Shown piece after piece: positions 55,827 to 64,000 of a stretch of DNA of 64,000 nt (the stretch's first letter is position 1; each line of letters starts with the position of its first letter). The stretch lies in contig CAWDLN010000001.1 of NCBI GenBank assembly GCA_963803115.1, forward strand, positions 524,727 through 588,726, in the 5' to 3' direction. The stretch is from DATBGZ01 sp963803115 (GTDB lineage: Bacteria > Actinomycetota > Actinomycetes > Mycobacteriales > Micromonosporaceae). A model generated the notes under the pieces. It saw only the letters and a program-made list of their open reading frames with translations. It ran no database searches and was not told the DNA's origin. The position numbers were made by a program, and so were the translations under genes.

Positions 55827-56835
55827 GTGCGGACGATCGACTGGGTGGACGGTGGGGTAAGGATCATCGACCAGACCGTGCTTCCGGCGCAGGAACGATG
55901 GCTCGGATCTGTCCACCGTGGACGAACTCATCGACGCGGTACGCCGACTAGCCGTGCGGGGTGCGCCAGCCCTCGGGGTCGCCGGAGCTATGGGCGTCGC
56001 GCTTGCGGCGAGGCAGTTCGGCGACGACGCGGGCGCCTTGGAGGCGGCTGTGCGATCGTTGCGTACCGCGCGACCGACGGCGGTCAACCTCGCCCGCGGA
56101 GTGGACATGGCGGCCGCCGCTCTGCCGGACGGCCCAGACGCCGTACTGAAGGCGGCATTGGCCCTGCGGGACGCCGAGATCGCCGCTAGTGAGCGAATGG
56201 CCCAGCGAGGCGCCGACCTTGTCACCGAGCTGTGCGGATCGGCACCGCGACTCCTAACGCACTGCAACACCGGCGGGCTCGCCAGCGTCACCGTTGGCAC
56301 GGCGCTTGCTGTTGTGGTCGAGCTTCACAGGCGTGGCCAGCTCGGCGGCGTCATCGCGAGCGAGACCCGGCCGCTGCTGCAGGGTGCCCGGCTAACGTCG
56401 TGGGAGCTCGGCCGGCTCGGCATCGCGTACCGGCTCTGCGTCGACGGGGCGGGGCCGTACCTCATGGGCCGCGGCGACGTCAACGCCGTGATTGTCGGGG
56501 CTGACCGGATCTGTGCCAACGGCGACGTCGTCAACAAGGTGGGCACGTACGCCCACGCGCTTGGCGCAAAGGCGGCCGGCATTCCTTTCCTCGTCGTGGC
56601 ACCGGAGTCGACTGTGGACAAAGAGACGCCCACCGGGGCCGACGTCGAGATCGAGGATCGAGGGCAGGCGGAGGTGCTCGCCTTTGGTGGTGTCCAAGTC
56701 GCGCCCTCCGACGCGGGCGTCATCAATCCCGCGTTCGACGTCACTTCACACCGTCTCGTCACCGCGATCATCACCGACGAAAGAACGATTCATCCGTCCC
56801 CTGTGGACGATGCGGATCCATCGTTGGGTCGCTAG
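55827..56835 (+). CDS. mtnA: S-methyl-5-thioribose-1-phosphate isomerase (one frameshift)
   Basis: MtnA converts methylthioribose-1-phosphate to methylthioribulose-1-phosphate in methionine salvage. It starts RTIDWVDGGVRIIDQTVLPA. An extra G near 55903 shifts the frame; without it the sequence continues RWLDLSTVDELIDAVRRLAV. RGAPALGVAGAMG, LLTHCNTGGLASVTVGTAL with the catalytic Cys, IASETRPLLQGARLTSWEL, IVGADRICANGDVVNKVGTY with the catalytic Asp, and NPAFDVT are all present. The indel is most likely an assembly error. An ATG at 55806 is an alternative start. Confidence 0.88.
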
Positions 56836-56844
56836 GCCGCCCGC

Positions 56845-57423
56845 GTGCGAAGGTACTGGCCGATTATCTTGTTCGTCGCGCTGTCGGCGGCGGCGATCCT
56901 CATTGTGCGGGTATTCATCCTGGCGGAAGACGACCGCGCGTCGAACGCGACTTCCACTCCGAGCAGCGGGCCGTTCGTCCGGAACATAATCGTGTGGTGC
57001 CCACCGGTGACCCAGGGTCAGGACCTGTGCAGCCGCCACATTGAGGACACCCTGAGGCGGATACCGCTGACGCCCGAGCAACGGGCCGCGGGGCTCGACC
57101 TCACCATCCGGGCTTCAAGTGCGATCGAATCGTGGCGGCGCGGACGCGGCACCTGCCTCGCCCCGACGGTCGTCACGGCTGCGGACGCACCATGCCAGCT
57201 CGCCGAGCCCGTCATGTCCGTCGAGGAGTTGCGCGGCATCTTGGCCTCGGCCGGCTTCACCGACGCGATCGTGCGCATCGCGCGAAGCACCGATGCCGCT
57301 CCCGTTGGCAGCCTGTTGTACGCGGTCCCCGTCATCGAGGCGTGCCTCGTCGGGTACGTCACGCAACAGTCGAACGTAGAGCTGGTCGGTCGACTGCCTG
57401 GCGGTGCGTGCCTCCCGTCCTAG
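56845..57423 (+). CDS. Membrane-anchored hypothetical protein
   Basis: A 192-residue protein with one N-terminal membrane helix (YWPIILFVALSAAAILIVRV) and an external part with six cysteines. VWCPPVTQGQDLCSRHI and PLTPEQRAAGLDLTIRASSA are the most distinctive stretches. No family was recognised. It begins nine bases after mtnA and is probably cotranscribed. Confidence 0.6.
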   Translation: MRRYWPIILFVALSAAAILIVRVFILAEDDRASNATSTPSSGPFVRNIIVWCPPVTQGQDLCSRHIEDTLRRIPLTPEQRAAGLDLTIRASSAIESWRRGRGTCLAPTVVTAADAPCQLAEPVMSVEELRGILASAGFTDAIVRIARSTDAAPVGSLLYAVPVIEACLVGYVTQQSNVELVGRLPGGACLPS

Positions 57424-57428
57424 CCTGC

Positions 57429-58421
57429 CTAAACGGGTCGGGCGGCAGTGACCGTACGGCCGTCAGATGAAATGGCCGTCACCCAGCCGCCGTCGTCGCC
57501 GAGAGCAAGCAGGTGTTCGGGCGTGGCCGGAATCTGTCGGGGCGCACCCCAGCCGGGCGGCCATCGCGTCCGCGCGGCGTGGGCCGGTGCCGCCCATTTC
57601 CGAACCGCCGCGATCGGGTCACCCGATTCGAGCCCGTCGCGCACGTCATCGAGGTGGTTGAGCACCGAGTCGAGCGCATCGAGCACCGGACCGGCGTTGC
57701 CGCCGCACATCGACGCGATCAGCTCGGGCGAACTGCCGGCTACGCGGGTGCCGTCGCGGAACGAACCCGCGGCCAGTGTGCCGGCGAGCGGGTCGCCGAT
57801 CGCGCTCGCGAGGGCGACCGCGAGCAGGTGCGGCACGTGCGAGACGGCGGCTACGACCCGGTCGTGGTCGTGCGCCGTGGTCGGCACAACCCGCGCCCCG
57901 AGGCTGGTCACCAGGCGTGCCATCACAAGCCAGTCGTCTAGGCTGGTCTCCTCTTCCAGGCAGAGCACCCAAGCGCAGCCCTGGAACAGGTTCGGATCGG
58001 TCGCGGCAAACCCAGCAGTCTCCTTGCCGGCCATCGGGTGGCCGCCGACGTACCCGGCCGGACTCACGCCGCTGTCGCGCAACCTCCGCGCCACGAGCGC
58101 ACGCATCGGCTCCTTCACGGAGACCACGTCCGTGACGAGGCCCGCGAATCCAGCCGCGGCCACATCGTCGAGGACCTGGGCAGCGGACGTCAGTGGCGTG
58201 GCGACGACAACGAGATCGGCGGTGGCGACGGCGTCGGCGATCGATGCCGATACCTGCCAGCGAGCCTCCTTGGGCGCCTGGGCGGCACCCGTCCGAGCCA
58301 TGGCCCGAGTCGACGGATCGAGGTCGTACCCGATCACCCAATGTCCCGACGCGGCGAGGGCACGCAGCAGGGAGCCACCGATGAGGCCCATGCCGATCAC
58401 CGCGACGTTCACGCTGATCAC
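57429..58421 (-). CDS. tyrA: Prephenate dehydrogenase
   Basis: A 330-residue NAD-dependent dehydrogenase of tyrosine biosynthesis. The dinucleotide fold VAVIGMGLIGGSLLRALAAS starts the protein. VVVATPLTSAAQVLDDVAA, GLVTDVVSVKEPM and YVGGHPMAGKETAGFAATDP with the catalytic His follow, then AAVSHVPHLLAVALASAIGD. There is no ACT domain. A GTG at 58412 is an equally good start. It is intact. Confidence 0.9.
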   Translation of the reverse strand: MISVNVAVIGMGLIGGSLLRALAASGHWVIGYDLDPSTRAMARTGAAQAPKEARWQVSASIADAVATADLVVVATPLTSAAQVLDDVAAAGFAGLVTDVVSVKEPMRALVARRLRDSGVSPAGYVGGHPMAGKETAGFAATDPNLFQGCAWVLCLEEETSLDDWLVMARLVTSLGARVVPTTAHDHDRVVAAVSHVPHLLAVALASAIGDPLAGTLAAGSFRDGTRVAGSSPELIASMCGGNAGPVLDALDSVLNHLDDVRDGLESGDPIAAVRKWAAPAHAARTRWPPGWGAPRQIPATPEHLLALGDDGGWVTAISSDGRTVTAARPV

Positions 58422-58476
58422 GATAAGGTGCCGCGAGTCCCGGTTGTGGTCCGGTGGCCGCCACTAGGGTGGATTC

Positions 58477-58812
58477 GTGCAATCTCGGGCGCCATCGGGC
58501 CTCTTCCCGTCGGGTCGGCCGCGGCCCACGTTCCGCGAGCCGCACCCAGTTCGCCTTGTCGCCGTGCTGGCCGGGGCCGCGATGGCCGCAGTCTGGCTGC
58601 TCCTGGTCGGTCTCTTCGCCACGTCGGCGGCCAGCTACTTTTGGCTCACCATGGGCGCGGTCGCGGTGGCGGCAGCCGTGTCGGTGCTGCTGCTGCGAAT
58701 CGGGGATCGCGGAGTGGCCACCGGCATCGCTCTCACCGCGTCGATCGGTACGTCGGTCGCGGTTCTTCTCGCCGTCACGCGCTGGGCATCGGTCGGCTGG
58801 CCGTTGTGGTAA
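58477..58812 (+). CDS. Small three-helix membrane protein
   Basis: A 111-residue protein with three membrane helices (LVAVLAGAAMAAVWLLLVGL, FWLTMGAVAVAAAVSVLLLR, ATGIALTASIGTSVAVLLAV) and a short basic N-terminus. No family was recognised. It is divergent from tyrA. Confidence 0.65.
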   Translation: MQSRAPSGLFPSGRPRPTFREPHPVRLVAVLAGAAMAAVWLLLVGLFATSAASYFWLTMGAVAVAAAVSVLLLRIGDRGVATGIALTASIGTSVAVLLAVTRWASVGWPLW

Positions 58813-58863
58813 CAACGCCGTCCACTATTGACGGCCGCATCCGGTTAGGGTCACGCTCAGCCC

Positions 58864-59022
58864 ATGGACGACGTGATCGACTGCGAGGTCGACTGGGACC
58901 GCCAGATGCGACGTCAGCAGGTGCTCGCTGCGTTGGCCACGGCCCGGGCCGCTCAGGTCCAGCGGCGGATTGGAGCCCGGGTACGGGCGCTGATCGCCTT
59001 GCGGCGGCCCGTGACAGGCTAA
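58864..59022 (+). CDS. Small basic protein, 52 residues
   Basis: An ATG-to-TAA frame of 52 codons encoding DDVIDCEVDWDRQMRRQQVL and a basic helix (QRRIGARVRALIALRRP). It has no recognised family. Good actinobacterial codon bias and position between backbone genes support it weakly; the ribosome-binding site is poor. Confidence 0.4.
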   Translation: MDDVIDCEVDWDRQMRRQQVLAALATARAAQVQRRIGARVRALIALRRPVTG

Positions 59023-59100
59023 CCGCGTTTGGTCACCGGCCTGGGTCGGTACTCGTTGTCCGGATGATATTCAATCTCCATAAGGCGCCCCGGGGGAAAC

Positions 59101-59642
59101 GTGTCGTACTTCGCTGCCGCCGTGGTCCGGGCGGCTGACGGGTTGGTCAGCGGCGGAGGTGTCGCTCGGCGATGCCGCCGACGTGGAAGAGGTCGCGGAT
59201 CGGCTCCGCGACGTGGACCCGGACGCCGACGTGTCCCTGCTCTTCGTCGAATCCGACGACTCTTATCTGGTGATCCTGCGCCTCGACGACGGTGAGGACC
59301 TGCGGGTGTTCGGATCCGACTCCGCCTTCGCCGAGGAGTCGCGGATCGGCGCGCTGCTGCTCGGCGATGATCGGTCACCCGCCCATGGAGATCGACATCG
59401 AGCTCGACGCCGCCGGCCGATGACTCCGCCGAGGACAGTGAACCGGTGCACCCAGCCGCCGCCGCTCCGGCCGCCGATCCGGTGGGCGAAGCCGATCTGC
59501 TCGCCGACCTCGGTATGCAGCCGCGCACCGGCTGCTGGAGCTGTGCGCGCACGGGAGGGCATGCTGCCCAGCCGACATGACGGCCGAGATATGCCAGGTC
59601 CTCGGCTGCGGCGACGAGGTCGAAGAGCTGCGCGAGGCATGA
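59101..59642 (+). CDS. tRNA adenosine deaminase-associated protein (several frameshifts)
   Basis: Reassembled, a protein of about 175 residues that usually precedes tadA in actinobacteria. It starts SYFAAAVVRAADG. Removing one G near 59145 gives WSAAEVSLGDAADVEEVADR, and VSLLFVESDDSYLVILRLDD is intact. From about 59385 on further indels occur before DMTAEICQVLGCGDEVEELR and the stop. Its function is not known. It overlaps the tadA ATG (ATGA), so the two are coupled. Confidence 0.7.
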
Positions 59643-60114
59643 CCGCGAGGCGCGGACCGTCGTCGGCCGGCACGAGGCCTTCATGCGTCGGGCGTTGGCG
59701 GTCGGTGCGGCGGGCTCGCCGGCGCGGCGGTCGAGGACGTTCCGGTCGGCGCGGTCGTGTACGGCCCGGACGGAGCCGAGCTCGCGGTACGGCGCAACGA
59801 GCGCGAAAGCGACCGGCGACCCGACCGCGCACGCCGAGATCCTGGCGCTGCGCCGGGCCGCCGCGACTCGTCGGTGGCTGGCGGCTGGACGGCTGCACCC
59901 TGGTCGTGACCCTGGAGCCGTGCACCATGTGCGCCGGCGCGCTCGTGCTGGCCCGGGTCTCGACCCTGGTGTTCGGCGCCTGGGAGCCCAAGACGGGCGC
60001 GGTCGGTTCGCTGTGGGACGTGGTCCGCGACCGCCGGCTCAACCACCGTCCCGAGGTCTACGGCGGGGTGCTCGAGGCGGAGTGCGCGGCCCTGCTCCGC
60101 GCTTCTTCCGCTGA
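59639..60114 (+). CDS. tadA: tRNA-specific adenosine deaminase (several frameshifts)
   Basis: TadA makes inosine at the wobble position of tRNA-Arg(ACG) and is normally essential. Across frames the protein is complete: EAFMRRALAVGAAG, the zinc His and catalytic Glu in PTAHAEILALRRAAA, the zinc cysteines in TLEPCTMCAGALVLARVSTL, then FGAWEPKTGAVGSLWDVVRD and a stop at 60114. At least four single-base indels lie between 59700 and 60105. Because the gene should be indispensable, these are very probably assembly errors. Confidence 0.8.
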
Positions 60115-60140
60115 CCTGCGCCGATCGGGGTGGCCCTGCG

Positions 60141-60200
60141 CCGATCTTGGAGAAATGCGCGTGGATCGATCTCTGAGCACGCGCATTTGGCCGAGATCGC
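60141..60200. terminator. Hairpin terminator, intact copy of the intron target
   Basis: AAATGCGCGTG at 60153-60163 pairs with CACGCGCATTT at 60178-60188. An outer arm (GATCTTGG with CCGAGATC, one mismatch) extends it. It lies between the convergent tadA and deoD genes. The same element is split by the group II intron at 45368/46883. Confidence 0.8.
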
Positions 60201-60232
60201 GGGGCGATCGGGGCGGTCGCCGCGGCGTTGGC

Positions 60233-60954
60233 TCAGGAGGTCGAGGTCGATGGTCGTCGAGAGCGATCTCGACCATCTGGCCGAAGGTCTGCTCCCGTTC
60301 CTGCGCTGAGGTCGTCGTCTCGCCGGTCTTGATGTGGTCGCTCACCGTGAGCAGGGTCAGCGCCCGGGCGCGTTGAAGCGGGCGGCGATCGTGTAGAGCG
60401 CGGCAGACTCCATCTCCACCGCCAGCACGCCGTAGTCGGCGAGCTTGTCGTAGAGGTCGGGCCGGTCGGTGTAGAAGGCGTCGGCCGCCAGGATCGGCCC
60501 GACGTGCATCTCGATACCGCGCCGCTCGGCCACCTCGACCGAGGTGCGCAGCAGGCCGAAGTCGGCCACCGGCGCGTAGTCGATCAAGGCCGTCGAAGCG
60601 CAACCGGTTCATGTCGAGTCGGTGGACGAGCCGCTCGCCGCGATCACGTCGCGGAGCTTCAGGTCGTCGGTGAGCGCCCCGCAGGAGCCGACCCGGATCA
60701 GGGTCTTCACGCCGTACTCGTTGATCAGCTCGTGGGCGTAGATCGAGGCCGACGGCATGCCCATGCCGGAGCCCTGCACCGATACCTCGACGCCCTGGTA
60801 GCGGCCGGTGAAGCCGAACATGCTGCGGACCGTCGAGTAGCAGGTGGCGTCCTCGAGGTAGGTCTCCGCGATCCACTTGGCCCGCAGCGGGTCGCCCGGC
60901 ATCAGGACCCGCTCGGCGATCTCGCCCGGCTTGGCGCCGATGTGCGATACTCAT
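60233..60954 (-). CDS. deoD: Purine-nucleoside phosphorylase (frameshifted)
   Basis: DeoD splits purine nucleosides by phosphorolysis in nucleoside salvage. After correcting an extra G near 60948 it starts SIHIGAKPGEIAERVLMPGD. PLRAKWIAETYLEDATCYST, GSGMGMPSASIYAHELINEY, TLIRVGSCGALTDDLKLRD and VLAVEMESAALYTIAARFNA are intact, and LLTVSDHIKTGETTTSAQER holds the catalytic Asp. Further shifts lie near 60590, 60365 and 60260. As with tadA, assembly error is the simplest reading. Confidence 0.82.
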
Positions 60955-61030
60955 GGCGAGGATCCTGCCAGGCCGGCGCGGGGGATACCGGCTGCGGCGG
61001 CCGACCCGCGGGTCCGGTACCCTACTCGGC

Positions 61031-61117
61031 GGTGGCGTGTCCGAGTGGCCTAAGGAGCACGCCTCGAAAGCGTGTGAGGGTTTACGCCCTCCGCGGGTTC
61101 AAATCCCGCCGCCACCG
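61031..61117 (+). tRNA. tRNA-Ser (anticodon CGA)
   Basis: A class II tRNA of 87 bases. The acceptor stem GGTGGCG pairs with CGCCACC and the discriminator is G117. The anticodon loop CTCGAAA at 61063-61069 gives anticodon CGA, reading UCG. There is a long variable arm and GGTTCAAAT T-loop. No CCA is encoded. It is the integration site of the element to its right. Confidence 0.96.
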
Positions 61118-62462
61118 CTCATGAACAGCGCGAACGCCCGGGGGGTCCGTCGTCGGGACATTATGTGATCTTGGCCTAGTCTCATTTCCAGTCTCATTTG
61201 TGCCTGACCCGGATGCCACTTGTGCCTTCGTCGCCGTCGTGTCCGTGGCTTTCTGGGGTTCCCACATCAGGCCGCCGACGCGCTTCGCGATGTCCCGCTG
61301 CACCTGAGCGTCACGTGCTGGTACCGGGCGGCCATCGTCGAGTTCGACCAGCCCATGATGCCCATGACGGCTCGCTCCGGCACCCGAGAATCAAGCAGGA
61401 CCGTCGCTGCGGTATGAAGGGCGTCGTGCAACCGACCATCCCGCAGACCAGCACGCTCGAAGCAGCCGCTTCCACTCGTCGTAGTCCGTACGGGGGTTGA
61501 GCGGATGTCCGACTCCGTCGCAAACAGCCAATCCTCGCCCTGCCACATCTGCGATGCATGCTCCCGTTCCCGGTCTTGTTCCTCCCGGTGCTTGGCCAGC
61601 AGCGCAACCAGCTCGTCTGGTAGACCAATGGTTCTTCTACCCGCCCGGGACTTCGTCTCGTCCGTGACGGGCCTCACCGGGATCCGATCTGGGCAGTGTC
61701 CGACGAACTCCGTCCGCACATCCCGTCGCAGCCGTGCCGCCACCGCGGCCGGACGCGCCCTCGGCGCACTGTCAAAAGGCCCTGGGCGAGGTTCACGTCC
61801 GGCCAACGCAGCCCAAGTGCCTCGCTCTGCCGCAATCCCAAAGCCAGAGCCAAGGCCCATCTTGCGCTATTGCGACGCTGACCGGCCTCCTCGAGGAAGC
61901 GACGAACCTCGTCGACCGAGTATGGCTCGACCTCGGCATCGGGTAGCCGCGGTGCTTTGGCGACCGTGGCCGGATTCCGGACGAGGTGACCGCGTCGCAC
62001 TGCCTCGTTTAATGCAGTCCGAATCGTGCGATGTGCTTGGTGCGCGGTCGCAGGCGCACTACCCGAACGCATCATCTTGGCGTAGAGCTTCTCCAAATGC
62101 TCAGGCTCAAGGCGGTCTAATCGGTGCGCTCCGACGCCCGGAATCAGATGGCGAGTAACCGCCACGCGGTATCCGGAGATGGTGTTCTCTCGCACCGAAC
62201 CTGCGGCGATGTTCTCAGCCCAATGAATCAGCCACTCAGCCACAGTCCACCGTTGACCAGGCCGTCGGACTATGCCGTTTTCACGCTCCTTCTCCAGCTC
62301 GCGAACTTTTCTTCGGACCTCCCGCTCGGTGGCCGCCTGGACATGGCGCCGGTCCGGCCGGCCGTCATCCTTGACACCGACCGTGACCCGACCATGCCAA
62401 TAGCCGTCAACGCCTTGGTAGACGCTCGACGTTCCGTTTGGCCTTCTCGATGCTTGCGCCAT
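61082..62462 (-). CDS. int: Tyrosine recombinase (integrase) of the AICE, frameshifted
   Basis: The N-terminal part has an arm-type domain (SSVYQGVDGYWHGRVTVGV) and SAM-like core domain (WTVAEWLIHWAENIAAGSVR). The catalytic part has GLRQSEALGLRW with the first Arg, then shifts near 61730, 61470 and 61310. RRTIGLPDELVALLAKHREE, LHDALHTAATVLLDSRV and MGWSNSTMAARYQHVT with the Tyr nucleophile follow. The second catalytic Arg (HxxR) reads Leu in HDALHT. The corrected frame continues through RDIAKRVGGLMWEPQ and runs into the tRNA gene, ending at 61082. The ATG at 62462 lies one base after the xis stop. Confidence 0.82.
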
Positions 62463-62463
62463 C

Positions 62464-62679
62464 TCAGGCGGCCCTCTCGTCAACCGATGGCCTCAGCGAA
62501 GCCGCGAACGCTACGAGGTCGTTATGCCTCAGCCGACGAAGGCGGCCCACCTGAACCGATGCCAGCGCACCAGACCGCATGAGTTGGTACATCGTGGTGC
62601 GCTTGACGCCGAGAAGCAGTCCTGCTTCCTCGACCGTGTAAAGCAGCCGTGCCGCGGTGGGAAGTGTTTCTGGTGTCAT
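62464..62679 (-). CDS. xis: Excisionase-like helix-turn-helix protein
   Basis: A 71-residue MerR-like/excisionase protein. LLYTVEEAGLLLGVKRTTMY is the helix-turn-helix, and QLMRSGALASVQVGRLRRLR the wing, followed by a short helix. AICE and phage excisionases of this type direct the integrase towards excision. AAGGAG precedes the ATG at 62679. It is coupled to int downstream. Confidence 0.87.
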   Translation of the reverse strand: MTPETLPTAARLLYTVEEAGLLLGVKRTTMYQLMRSGALASVQVGRLRRLRHNDLVAFAASLRPSVDERAA

Positions 62680-62812
62680 GAGATTCTCCTTCGGTTGGGC
62701 CTCCCCGCTCTTCAGGTCGGAGGTGCGATACATGTGGCGCATGACGTTTCGCGCTGGGCGGGAGCGCCAACCCATCCAACGCCTGCAATTCGGTCTGTCC
62801 ACTGTGGAGTTG

Positions 62813-64000
<1,188 letters not shown>

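Overview
The window is high-GC actinobacterial DNA. GTG starts, start/stop overlaps, DivIVA-type coiled-coil protein, SARP-type regulators, a PspA/PspAA/HtpX/PspAB cluster, HelD-type ATPase, lipoproteins and an actinomycete-type integrative element all fit a filamentous actinomycete. The gene content and long perfect hairpins between convergent genes suggest the family Micromonosporaceae, but that is an inference.

Layout. 0-4.4 kb: small nickel-binding-like protein, azoreductase and a decayed azoreductase tail, a SipW-type secreted protein with its ER-type signal peptidase and a maltokinase-cap-like protein, and a frameshifted beta-propeller lipoprotein. 4.4-12 kb: methyltransferase, polar coiled-coil protein, an unknown membrane protein, a hydrolase, and a type II toxin-antitoxin locus with a second, damaged antitoxin. 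12-16.8 kb: an ArsR/SRPBCC/DUF2182/DUF899 stress-type operon behind a nested palindromic operator, then small stress-type proteins. 17-19.8 kb: phage-shock operon. 20-29 kb: ECF sigma factor plus Ogt, flavin reductase, remains of a two-component system, a DUF433/PIN pair, HNH nuclease, SGNH lipoprotein, methyltransferase, then HelR at 29-31 kb. 31.6-41 kb: two tandem paralogous giant proteins joining a SARP DNA-binding/BTAD head, two P-loop NTPase modules, one membrane helix and a WD40 propeller. 41-47 kb: DUF885, EamA, PHP and DoxX genes, and a group II intron whose reverse transcriptase has lost its catalytic centre. 47.6-55.7 kb: a secreted YD-repeat (RHS) protein with a HINT domain and a 100-residue C-terminal toxin, a candidate immunity gene and a small zinc ribbon. 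55.8-61 kb: chromosomal backbone (mtnA, tyrA, tadA, deoD). 61-64 kb: tRNA-Ser(CGA) followed by the int-xis-repSA end of an actinomycete integrative and conjugative element (AICE), cut by the window edge.

Two points govern how the annotation should be read. First, many genes are broken by single-base indels while the protein continues undamaged in the next frame. This includes tadA, normally essential, and the whole psp operon. I read most of these as assembly errors and give the reconstructed gene span. Second, a hairpin at 60141-60200 has a near-identical copy split exactly by the group II intron (45356-45368 joined to 46883-46934), which fixes both intron ends.

The most interesting candidates are the tandem transmembrane SARP-STAND-WD40 proteins, the RHS/HINT toxin with its neighbour, and the RT-deleted group II intron sitting in a terminator-like hairpin.
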